From Muribaculum sp. (GTDB taxonomy: Bacteria; Bacteroidota; Bacteroidia; Bacteroidales; Muribaculaceae), in NCBI GenBank assembly GCA_023666965.1, contig JAMPAZ010000006.1:1-63626 (forward strand): a stretch of 63,626 bases of DNA. Reading direction: 5' to 3'. Positions 54,842 through 62,856 of this stretch are shown here, piece by piece (within the stretch, counting starts at the first letter, position 1; each line of letters begins with the position of its first letter). The notes beneath the pieces are model-generated. The model was not told the origin of the DNA. It searched no databases and worked only from the letters and a program-made list of their open reading frames with translations. The position numbers and the translations under genes were made by a program.

Positions 54842-56457
54842 TGAATTTTAGTGTCAGGAGTTATTTCAAGTGTTTTTTCCTTTCCGTTGCCGTAAAGTAC
54901 CCGCAGTTTAAATGGAATATTGGAGCTGACGGACAATTTGGGCTCCTCGTCCACGCTTTTACGCTTGGCCGCGGTCATGCTTACTAAACCTTCAGGGCCA
55001 AAGGGGTAGCGCTCTATTCCGTGTTCGTCTGTCAAGTGCATGTCCCAGACTATCTCCTCTTCAGCGTAGTCTCCGCGTATGCCGAGCACATACTCGATCA
55101 GTACTGCAATCGGGGGTAATCCTGTCCAGCCGACGAAGTTCTTGCGCGCCATGAATCCGGGCTCTTCATTCTCCGGCGAATAATATTCCCAAAATGTTCC
55201 GGTCTGATTGTAGACCGATAGTATTTGGTTGTAGTGCCTTAAGGCGATGTCGTGGGCTAAGTCACGATAGCCGTTTTTTATAAGCCCGTTCAGTACCATA
55301 TAGTTGGTGCCGGGCCAAACTCCTCCTTGCCAGTAACGTCCATTCGATTTGTATTTAGGATTATCGGCCGATAGCGACGGAATCATGCCGGGACGGTTAA
55401 AAGTCAACGAGTCGGTCAAATGCGCCACAAGCCTGTCCATACGTTCACGATTTAATACACCGGGCGTATGTAGGGCCCAGTATGCGCCGATGCCTTTCGT
55501 AGGGCATAGTTGTCCGTCGGCATATTGGTCATGTAGAAATCCTGTTGAATCGTTCCACAGATTTTTGCCGATATAGGATGTAAGCATCTTAGCTTCATCC
55601 TCAAAATCTTCTATCTCCTGCCATCTTTCAGTATGGAAACCCATTTCCAACAGAAGATTTGCAATGAACAATTGCTGAAGATTGGTGTCAAGCCACGTCA
55701 TATGTCCATGGCTGTAGATTTGACTATATTCCTGAGGAACTCGCGGCATATTGTCCATTCCTGTGCCCCATCCACTCGACCAATACGTACCGTTTTGCCA
55801 TGTACGGTTAAGCTTCAGCCATTTGTAATATGCACAAAGTACCGGAAATATTCTATGTAGACGGTCAATGTCGCCATATTGATGGAAATATACCATCTCG
55901 CACCAAGGCATCAAGTTAGGGCCGGTGCTTGTCGGGTCGTAACGTTCAAAGCAGTCGGCCCCGTCGGCTTTTATCTCGCGGCAAATGAATCCGTCAGGAT
56001 GCTGTTTGGCATAGAAATTATCAAGTGTGCGCTGAAAAGGGAAAAACCTGTCGCCGTAACGAGCAAACATTAGTATGAAGGATGAATCCCACATAAAAAT
56101 GTTCCCGTTGTAGGCAGTGTCGAGATATGAGCTTACGAATCCCGAGCCTGCTTGCGGATGACGTATATTCCCGACGGCTATCTCCCAAGCCTTCCAATAC
56201 ATCTCAATCTCCTTTTCGTGTCCTTGCCATATCGGAGCCGGCAATACCGCTTGCGCCTCTTTAAAAGTACCTACGACGAGCGTGTCGGCCTTCATCACGC
56301 GATATTCGTTTTCTGCCACGAGGGGTTCCTTAACGTATGTGTTTTTGTATGGCAGATTGTATTTTTCGTCGTTTCCGCATGATTGTGCGAAAGTCCTAAG
56401 CGACGTGGCCGACATTATTATGGCCGCCAATAATATGGAGTTTAAGTGCTTGTACAT
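54838..56457 (-). CDS. MGH1/GH63-like glycoside hydrolase
   Basis: A 539-residue exported protein with signal peptide (cleaved at TFA-Q25). The catalytic (alpha/alpha)6 barrel has the features of the GH63/mannosylglycerate-hydrolase-like group: GSGFVSSYLDTAYNGNIFMWDSSFI, RYDPTSTGPNLMPW, GWGTGMDN, and GGVWPGTNYMVLNGL. Its substrate may be glucosylated or mannosylated glycans; in this operon an alpha-glucosidase or mannosidase step on N-glycans or mannan fits. It lies 21 bases after the alkaline phosphatase gene. Confidence 0.8.
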   Translation of the reverse strand: MYKHLNSILLAAIIMSATSLRTFAQSCGNDEKYNLPYKNTYVKEPLVAENEYRVMKADTLVVGTFKEAQAVLPAPIWQGHEKEIEMYWKAWEIAVGNIRHPQAGSGFVSSYLDTAYNGNIFMWDSSFILMFARYGDRFFPFQRTLDNFYAKQHPDGFICREIKADGADCFERYDPTSTGPNLMPWCEMVYFHQYGDIDRLHRIFPVLCAYYKWLKLNRTWQNGTYWSSGWGTGMDNMPRVPQEYSQIYSHGHMTWLDTNLQQLFIANLLLEMGFHTERWQEIEDFEDEAKMLTSYIGKNLWNDSTGFLHDQYADGQLCPTKGIGAYWALHTPGVLNRERMDRLVAHLTDSLTFNRPGMIPSLSADNPKYKSNGRYWQGGVWPGTNYMVLNGLIKNGYRDLAHDIALRHYNQILSVYNQTGTFWEYYSPENEEPGFMARKNFVGWTGLPPIAVLIEYVLGIRGDYAEEEIVWDMHLTDEHGIERYPFGPEGLVSMTAAKRKSVDEEPKLSVSSNIPFKLRVLYGNGKEKTLEITPDTKIQ

Positions 56458-56478
56458 GTATAGAGATAAATCTGGAAA

Positions 56479-57621
56479 TTATTCGAGATTGAGTAGATGC
56501 ATTATTCGTTTTGCTACATCCGTGTTTTCGTATATCCCGGTGAATTGTTCATATCCGGGGCCGAAAGCATAGACCGGTACCATGGCTCCGCTATGGCCTC
56601 CGGTTGAGAATTTGCATACGATTCGCCCCTCCTCCTTGTCTCCGTCGACGAGTGTCAAGCCTCCTGTCTCATGGTCTGCCGTAACAATGACGAGTGTTTC
56701 CCCGTCCTTTGCGGCCCAGTCGTAAATCGCACCTATTGTACGGTCAAAGTCGTGCGTCTCCTGCATGAGCATGTCGAGGTCATTAAAGTGTCCGTAATCG
56801 TCGAGTTGTGAACCTTCGATCATCAGGAAAAATCCGTTAGGATTCTGGTTTAGAATATCGATGGCTTTGAGCGAGGCATGAGCTAAATAGTCGCCTCGAA
56901 CAGCCGGTAGGGGAGTGTCAAACGAGTCGGTCACGCAGAACACTTTCCCTCCGGTGATTTTGTCGAATTCATCAAGGGAGCGAGTCAATTGGTATCCTTT
57001 AGTCGCCAGTTCGTCAAACAGATTACGTCCGTCGGCACGATTTATCATCTTACCCCATCCCGGGCCTACCACAACGTCGGCTTTGCAATTTACGTAGTCA
57101 GCCATCACTGCATCTTCACTGTCACGGTCTACTATGTGGCAGCAAAAATCCGCCGGTGTTGCATCCCATAGTCGGCAGGTCGCAGCCACGCCCGCGCTGA
57201 GTCCGTGCTCGTTTGCGTATTCGACGAGTGATTTTGCCGGATGGCCTTCACCGTCCACCCCTACGGAGTGGTAGTTTGTCTTCTGTCCGGAGGCCAATGC
57301 TGTTCCGCCGGCTCCAGAATCGGTAATCAGCTTATCGAGGCAATAAGTCTTGGAAAGCCCTACAGCCTGCGCATTTTCTAAAAACAGGTGTCCACGGTTG
57401 GCTGCCCACGCTGAGTAGACGTGCATCAGGCTCATTCCGTCGCCTATCATAAGAATGACGTTCTTTACTTTGTTGCCTTTTGGAGCTTCGATGACCGTCA
57501 CTTCGTATGGATTTTCCATGACGTATGTGAGTTCTTTGTCGCGTCCTTTTTCTGCGAAGGAGTGGGGTATGGCGGCAATTGAAGCAAGTGTGATTGCCAA
57601 TATGCGATAAATACGATTCAT
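56479..57621 (-). CDS. alkaline phosphatase
   Basis: A 380-residue exported alkaline phosphatase (signal peptide to about SFA-E24). The metal and phosphate sites are clear: ILMIGDGMS (Asp61), TDSGAGGTAL with the nucleophile Ser102 and Asp101, MIEGSQLDDYGH and TADHETGG, GGHSGAMVP. The residues fit the three-metal E. coli PhoA group. It could hydrolyse phosphomonoesters on phosphomannan or glycans freed by the neighbouring enzymes; a general phosphate-scavenging role is equally possible. It lies 8 bases after the EEP gene and 21 before the GH63-like gene. Confidence 0.92.
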   Translation of the reverse strand: MNRIYRILAITLASIAAIPHSFAEKGRDKELTYVMENPYEVTVIEAPKGNKVKNVILMIGDGMSLMHVYSAWAANRGHLFLENAQAVGLSKTYCLDKLITDSGAGGTALASGQKTNYHSVGVDGEGHPAKSLVEYANEHGLSAGVAATCRLWDATPADFCCHIVDRDSEDAVMADYVNCKADVVVGPGWGKMINRADGRNLFDELATKGYQLTRSLDEFDKITGGKVFCVTDSFDTPLPAVRGDYLAHASLKAIDILNQNPNGFFLMIEGSQLDDYGHFNDLDMLMQETHDFDRTIGAIYDWAAKDGETLVIVTADHETGGLTLVDGDKEEGRIVCKFSTGGHSGAMVPVYAFGPGYEQFTGIYENTDVAKRIMHLLNLE

Positions 57622-57629
57622 AATTCTGA

Positions 57630-58514
57630 TTATTTAAGAGTTATAGTTGTAAGAATGGGCGCATGGTCTGAAAGATATGAATAGCTGTCGGTCTCGGCAA
57701 GTACGCCATATCGCTCCACGTCGATGTCGCCGCGGACGAATACGTAGTCGATAAGCGGACGATCTTCGTATGGAATTTCCCCGAAAAAGTGCAGACTCCA
57801 TGCCGGACCGTAGACTAATTTTGCTATGTCGTGGCTATGTGTAAGATGTCCCGGAGTGGCCGAGTCCGTTATTTGTTTGATTACGTCTTCTTCTGGCGAC
57901 GAGTTAAAGTCGCCGGTGACAATTACGGGTGCCCCGTCGCTGAGTTGGTCTATTTTTGAAAGTATTAGCTTTATGCTTTCGTGCCTTGCGGTAGCCCCCA
58001 CATGGTCAAGGTGAGTGTTCAGAACAAACAGCGTGCGCTGGCTCGCTTTGTCTTTAAGACGAGCCCATGTGGCGACACGTACACATGCCGCGTCCCACCC
58101 CAGCGAACCGGCTGAATCCGGCGTTTCGCTTAACCAGAAAGTTCCCGATTCGAGATTATCGAACCGGTCGGTCTTATAGAAGAGTGCGCTGTATTCTCCC
58201 TCTTCCTTGCCGTCTTCACGTCCGACACCGATTGAAGTGTATTGCGGAAGGCGTTCGTTTAAGTCGTCAAGCTGATTCTTCAACACTTCCTGCGTGCCCA
58301 AGATGTCTGCATCGTAAAACTTAATAGCGTTTGCCGCGCGGTCCTTGCGGTATTGCCAATTGTTAAGGCTGTCTTCAGGGCTGTCGAAGCGAATATTGAA
58401 CGACATTACGTTAAACGAAGGATTGTCATTTGTAGCGGCAGTTGCTGACGGTGCTTTACCGCTTAAGAGTGTGGCGCCGGTGGCCAAGAGAAATGCGATT
58501 GATGAATATTTCAT
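57630..58514 (-). CDS. endonuclease/exonuclease/phosphatase (EEP) family protein
   Basis: A 294-residue exported protein of the DNase I-like EEP fold: signal peptide (MKYSSIAFLLATGATLL), NVMSFNIRFDSPED near residue 37, GTQEV, NTHLDHVGATARHESIKL, VTGDFNSSP and SDHAPI at the C-terminus. In similar gut mannan loci such proteins are thought to be sugar phosphatases (a mannose-6-phosphatase role for a Bacteroides relative is what I recall, not checked). A phosphatase on phosphomannan fits here. The ATG at 58514 is chosen because it starts the signal peptide; the upstream region to 58655 encodes an unlikely basic extension. Confidence 0.8.
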   Translation of the reverse strand: MKYSSIAFLLATGATLLSGKAPSATAATNDNPSFNVMSFNIRFDSPEDSLNNWQYRKDRAANAIKFYDADILGTQEVLKNQLDDLNERLPQYTSIGVGREDGKEEGEYSALFYKTDRFDNLESGTFWLSETPDSAGSLGWDAACVRVATWARLKDKASQRTLFVLNTHLDHVGATARHESIKLILSKIDQLSDGAPVIVTGDFNSSPEEDVIKQITDSATPGHLTHSHDIAKLVYGPAWSLHFFGEIPYEDRPLIDYVFVRGDIDVERYGVLAETDSYSYLSDHAPILTTITLK

Positions 58515-58554
58515 GTTTTTATGGATGTTTATGGATAATGCAATAACTGAATTG

Positions 58555-61434
58555 TTAAGGCTTGATGAAGAAGAGCGAATCAGGAATTGCTGTAAAAGTC
58601 GCCGAGTCCGGAGTCTTCCAGTCGAGGTCGAATGATTCTCCTTCATAATCTTCAAAGTACATGACTTTGATTGCGTGTAGGCCTTTTTTTAGAGCCACAT
58701 GGCCGGTAGCGGAAGCTTTGGAGTGTCCTCCGTCATTGTCGACTATGAGCCGTCCGTCAATCCAAAGTGTTGAACCGTCGTCGGTCGTAGTCCGGAATGT
58801 GTACACTTCGTCTTCGGGAATCATAATCAGACCGTCGAAAACGAAGGCAAAGTGGTCTTCAATGCGAGCTTTGTCTATGGCCGGACGCAGTAGGGTTCCG
58901 GATTCTATTAGTCGGCACTTTGCTATGTCGGATGTCCGTTCGCAGTTGCCTTCATAGTAGCGGTATGCTATGCCGTTGGATTTTGGGGCGGCTTTTATAG
59001 CCGGAAGATAGTCGGCCTTAGTCGCTGAGACGGTAAATATTCGGCTAGGTTTATATCCTTCTTTATAAGCGATGGCTTTAATGGTGGCATCGCGGTCGAG
59101 TTTTACCGGTGATGTATATTTTAGAGATGTCGGTGTCGGCTCTGTGCCGTCAAGGGTATAATAAATGTCGGCATCTTCAGTAGCGGAGCATATTTCAAAG
59201 TCCACTGTTTCGTTGAAAAGCGCAACATTTTGTTTGATGAACGGCATCGATGCTGTGAGTTCTCTATCCATAGAATACGGCCTGTCTGCCGGCTTGGTGC
59301 CTCTTGTCTTTTCCGGCTTGTCGGTGAGGGTAAATTTCAGTTCTCCACCCTTAATCAGCTCGTCGTATGTCACGAAGTTTGATTCTATCGTCTTGCCGTT
59401 AAGCTCGACACTTTTTATATATCTGTTCTTTTCGGGATTGTTCGCACTGACTATCAATGATGTGTCGTTGGGCAGTTTAATCACGGCCCGGTCAAAGAGC
59501 GGTGTGGTCAAAACCAATTCGTTGCTTCCCGGACACACAGGATATATTCCAAGCGCCGACATGACAAACCACGCTGACATTTGTCCGCAGTCTTCATTGC
59601 CGCACAAGCCTTCAGGAGTTGGGGCATACATCTCGTCGAGTAGTCTTCGGGTCCATTCTTGTGTTTTCCACGGCTGTCCTATGTAGCTGTAGAGATAGGG
59701 AATATGGTGGCTCGGCTCGTTTCCGTGTGAATACTGTCCGATTAAGCCGGTTATGTCGCTGACATGGCCTTGTATTTCAGGGGCTATGAACAGCGAGTCG
59801 AGGGCTTGGGTGAATTTCTCAGTCCCTCCGAACAGATTTACCATCCCGTTTACGTCGTGCATGGCCGCAAACCGGTATTGCCATGGTGTAGCCTCTGTAA
59901 GGTCGCGGCTTACAGCTGACGTATTGAATGGGCGTTCCCAATTTCCATCGGCCCGGCGTCCGCGGAAGAATCGAGTAGATCCGTCAAAAAGATTGGAATA
60001 ATTATTGGCCCGGCTGTAGTATACCGCGGCGATTAAATCATGCCCCATGGCTTCAGCCATTCTTGCTATACACCAGTCGTCGTAGCTGTATTCGAGCGTG
60101 GATGATGCCGACTCGCTTTTAGAATCAGAGGGGACATAGCCATACTTTACATAAAGGTCGGCTCCCTTTCTTGGTGTGCCCGTGGATGCCGTCATCGCCT
60201 TAAGTGCATGTTCTGAATCAAAACACCTATAGCCTTTCAGATAAGCATCGGCTATCACCGAAACTGAATGGTACCCGATCATACATCCGGTCTCTCCGGA
60301 AGCGAGCGGCCAGATGGGGAGCTCTCCGGTAGCATCGTACATGTCGAGCATGGAGTTGACCATGTCGCATACAAGCTGGGGATTTATGAAAGTCATTAAA
60401 GGATTCCATGACCGGTAAGTGTCCCAAAGCGACATAGTGGAATAGTAGTTTGACCCGTTCGGAACCTCGGCGATTGTGCCGTCGTTACGTCGGTATTGAC
60501 CATTTACATCACTCATAAGATTAGGCGCCGTCATTGTATGGTATAGCGCACTGTAAAATGTGCGTCTTTGGTCGGTACTGCCCCCTTCGACGGTTATGAC
60601 CTCCAAGGCGTCGGCCCATTTGGACATTGCAAGGTCGAGGGCGGCGTTAAAGTCAAGATTTGGCACCTCTTCGTTAAGATTAGCTTCGGCATTTTCAATG
60701 CTGACTCCCGACAGCGCCACTGTGGCCACTATAGACTCTCCGTCGTTGTCAAATGTCAGTACGGCGGTCTTGCCGTCGCGTATAATGTCGGTAGATGCAA
60801 ATGGCTTTGAAAAGCGGGCCACAAAGTAAACGTGTTGGTCGGGAGTCCAGCCGTCGGTGATTCTGTAGCCGGTGATTTCTGCCGGGCCGGTGACAGTCAC
60901 AGAGGCTTCCCGTAGCCGTTCGGAGGTCAACTTATGCTCCATGTCGACGATGAGCCTGGCCGGTTTACCTTCAGGATATGTGTATCTGTGAAGCCCGACG
61001 TGAGGAGTGGCAGTCAGCTCTACAAAAATGTCTTCGTTGTCGAGCATGACGTTGTAATATCCCGGATATGCGTTCTCGTTTTCATGGGAGAAAGTGGCCG
61101 GAACATAAAGGGCGTCTGCGCTGTACGGAACATCCATTGTTGTGGGCCGGAAGAATACGTCGCCCAAATCGGCACATCCTGTACCGCTGAGATGGGTGTG
61201 TGAGAATCCGTTGATTGTGCTGTCGGAATAATGATAGCCTGAACATGCGTCCCAATTGTCGGCACGGGTATCCGGACTTAGCTGCACGCCGCCGAATGGA
61301 GTCGTAGCTCCGGGATATGTGTGTCCGTGAAATCCTGTCCCCACCATAGGGTCGGCAAGGTCGTAAGGTTTTTCACTCTGTGAACATGCGCACAATAACA
61401 GAGCCGTCAGCGGGATAAATATTTTTGCACTCAT
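58555..61434 (-). CDS. glycoside hydrolase family 92 alpha-mannosidase with chitobiase-C and PA14 domains
   Basis: A 959-residue lipoprotein (LLLCACSQ, lipid on Cys15 or Cys17). The GH92 core spans about residues 24-670: YPGATTPFGGVQLSPDTR, FSHTHLSGTGCADLGD, MSLWDTYRSWNPLMT, YSHGNEPSHHIPYLY and the late GNEDCGQMSAW. GH92 enzymes are calcium-dependent, inverting exo-alpha-mannosidases (1,2-, 1,3- or 1,4-). Then come a chitobiase/beta-hexosaminidase C-terminal module (IYYTLDGTEPT, about 770-790) and a PA14-like module (DDGSTLWIDGRLIVDNDGGH) near the end, likely binding or spacing domains. It heads the mannan operon. Confidence 0.92.
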   Translation of the reverse strand: MSAKIFIPLTALLLCACSQSEKPYDLADPMVGTGFHGHTYPGATTPFGGVQLSPDTRADNWDACSGYHYSDSTINGFSHTHLSGTGCADLGDVFFRPTTMDVPYSADALYVPATFSHENENAYPGYYNVMLDNEDIFVELTATPHVGLHRYTYPEGKPARLIVDMEHKLTSERLREASVTVTGPAEITGYRITDGWTPDQHVYFVARFSKPFASTDIIRDGKTAVLTFDNDGESIVATVALSGVSIENAEANLNEEVPNLDFNAALDLAMSKWADALEVITVEGGSTDQRRTFYSALYHTMTAPNLMSDVNGQYRRNDGTIAEVPNGSNYYSTMSLWDTYRSWNPLMTFINPQLVCDMVNSMLDMYDATGELPIWPLASGETGCMIGYHSVSVIADAYLKGYRCFDSEHALKAMTASTGTPRKGADLYVKYGYVPSDSKSESASSTLEYSYDDWCIARMAEAMGHDLIAAVYYSRANNYSNLFDGSTRFFRGRRADGNWERPFNTSAVSRDLTEATPWQYRFAAMHDVNGMVNLFGGTEKFTQALDSLFIAPEIQGHVSDITGLIGQYSHGNEPSHHIPYLYSYIGQPWKTQEWTRRLLDEMYAPTPEGLCGNEDCGQMSAWFVMSALGIYPVCPGSNELVLTTPLFDRAVIKLPNDTSLIVSANNPEKNRYIKSVELNGKTIESNFVTYDELIKGGELKFTLTDKPEKTRGTKPADRPYSMDRELTASMPFIKQNVALFNETVDFEICSATEDADIYYTLDGTEPTPTSLKYTSPVKLDRDATIKAIAYKEGYKPSRIFTVSATKADYLPAIKAAPKSNGIAYRYYEGNCERTSDIAKCRLIESGTLLRPAIDKARIEDHFAFVFDGLIMIPEDEVYTFRTTTDDGSTLWIDGRLIVDNDGGHSKASATGHVALKKGLHAIKVMYFEDYEGESFDLDWKTPDSATFTAIPDSLFFIKP

Positions 61435-62327
61435 CGATATTATAAGGTTAAACTTACACTTGAAGCATCCACAAAACCGGATGTTACGGCAAATTTCTTA
61501 AAAATACCGACATAAACCAAATTATCGGCCGAATTTATTTCCCCCTCTGCTCAAAACCATCTCACTTATGAATTATTTAGATACTTTCATTGCTTGTGTC
61601 CCCACTACAGGTTTAACCATACGCCAGCTAAGTATAGAGTGTTGCAAACCTCCGAAAATGTAGGGACGCTTCGATTCGAGCATCCGAATAATATTCTGAT
61701 AATCAGTGGATGCGTGGCTCGTGCAATGCAGTTTAAATATGGCATATAGTGAGGCGTAGCAATATGCCCGGCAGATGTGGGTCGGACTTTTCAATATCCC
61801 GGAATCGGATATACAAAGTCGAAGACTTTGTAAGATATTAAACCCCGCAAATAGTGGCCTTTAGGCCATGATTTGTGGGGTGGTGCGGACACAAAACCAT
61901 TCTCTTGGTGCTTCGGAGATGCACCACAAAAAAAATCCTGTCGCGCATCTCCGAAGCGCATACAACAATATGTATCGTTGTCTTCCCTCACAAACCGCGA
62001 CCTAAAGGCTGCTATTTGTGGGGTTTAACATGTTGGAAGCATCGCAGATGCTTCCAAATAGGTACAATTTGGAAGCTGGTTCTGTCAGTGTGTGAGGAAG
62101 CGATACAGGTTAAAATTATCTGAACCGCACTGCACGAGCCGTGCGTCCCTACAATATTGACGAAAACATGAGTTTTAAGTCCCAAATCCACCATTCCTCT
62201 TCTTAATTGTCTTTGCATTATGTGGCGAGGAGGATTATCGTTATAATCGATGCAATCTTTAAAATTTTTTTGTTCATCGTATGTGATTAAAAATTTTAAC
62301 TGCTATTGGTAAGTTTGGTGTTAAAGT
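61435..62327. other. intergenic region with palindrome array
   Basis: About 890 bases between the GH92 gene and the lipoprotein gene. The central half (61659-62153) holds several palindromes bounded by an 11-bp inverted repeat and has no convincing gene; short ORFs crossing it are formed by the repeats. An unassigned open stretch on the minus strand (61573-61794) has no recognisable motif. The rest (62154-62327) shows nothing I can support. Confidence 0.6.
61659..62153. repeat. hairpin-rich element bounded by TGTAGGGACGC inverted repeats
   Basis: The ends are TGTAGGGACGC (61659-61669) and GCGTCCCTACA (62143-62153). Inside are TACAAAGTC-GAA-GACTTTGTA (61812-61832), CCCCGCAAAT with ATTTGTGGGG (61843-61880), a 13-bp inverted pair GCTTCGGAGATGC (61910-61922 against 61945-61957), a diverged inverted copy of the second palindrome (about 61987-62032) and TTGGAAGCATC-GCA-GATGCTTCCAA (62033-62057). 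It is MITE-like or a REP cluster; no transposase is present. Confidence 0.6.
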
Positions 62328-62807
62328 TTATTGCCATCGAAGAGTAAAAGCCGAAGAATCGATTTCGTCTAATCCATAATGAGACTGAAGAGTAATCCTT
62401 ATTTCTTTATCCTTCATCGATGGATTAATCTCAATTTTAAGATTTTGCACATATCTTTGGCGCGGGATTCCAGAAACATTTACTTTGTCATAATACTGAA
62501 CCTCATCAGGAATAGGATAGGAGTAACTGATTCGCCCTGGAATAATCTCGATATTAACGTTATCGGAATTTTCTGGAGCAAAAGCAGTGCTAATTCCAAG
62601 GGATACAACGGTTATCTCTATTGAATATTTTCCTGACGGTAATTCTAAATTCGAGCCCCCAATTTTTGACAATCCGTTATCCTTGAGAATGTATATGTTG
62701 TCAGTTACAAGTGGACCTAAAATATTGTTGAAATTATCATTTCCATCGGAACATCCGATAAAAATCATCGAAAAAACGATTAATAGTAAGTAGTGGAGCT
62801 TGTTCAT
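62328..62807 (-). CDS. small lipoprotein of unknown function next to a C10 protease
   Basis: A 159-residue protein with a lipobox (FIGCSDG, lipid on Cys19). The mature part is beta-rich (GKYSIEITVVSLGI, YVQNLKIEINPSM) and ends in SAFTLRWQ, suggesting a single compact beta-domain. I do not recognise the family. It lies 25 bases after the C10 protease gene. Small partner proteins that inhibit the protease (staphostatin-like or Spi/Bfi-like) are known beside C10 enzymes in streptococci and Bacteroides; that role is plausible but unproven. I start at ATG 62807 and not 62819 because it begins the signal peptide. Confidence 0.6.
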   Translation of the reverse strand: MNKLHYLLLIVFSMIFIGCSDGNDNFNNILGPLVTDNIYILKDNGLSKIGGSNLELPSGKYSIEITVVSLGISTAFAPENSDNVNIEIIPGRISYSYPIPDEVQYYDKVNVSGIPRQRYVQNLKIEINPSMKDKEIRITLQSHYGLDEIDSSAFTLRWQ

Positions 62808-62810
62808 ATC

Positions 62811-62856
62811 AATATCCATTAATTATTATTTCCTAATATCCATTAATTATTATTTC
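62811..62856. repeat. 22-base tandem duplication at the protease 3' end
   Basis: The 22-base unit AATATCCATTAATTATTATTTC occurs at 62811-62832 and again at 62835-62856, a 24-base period. The right copy encodes the last residues of the C10 protease (EIIINGY) and the left one lies between its stop and the lipoprotein start. Confidence 0.65.

Noticed and set aside
61791-62123. Two short open frames (one per strand) inside the palindrome array.
   Set aside because: They are products of the repeats; their similar peptide phrases arise from the inverted units, not from a protein family.
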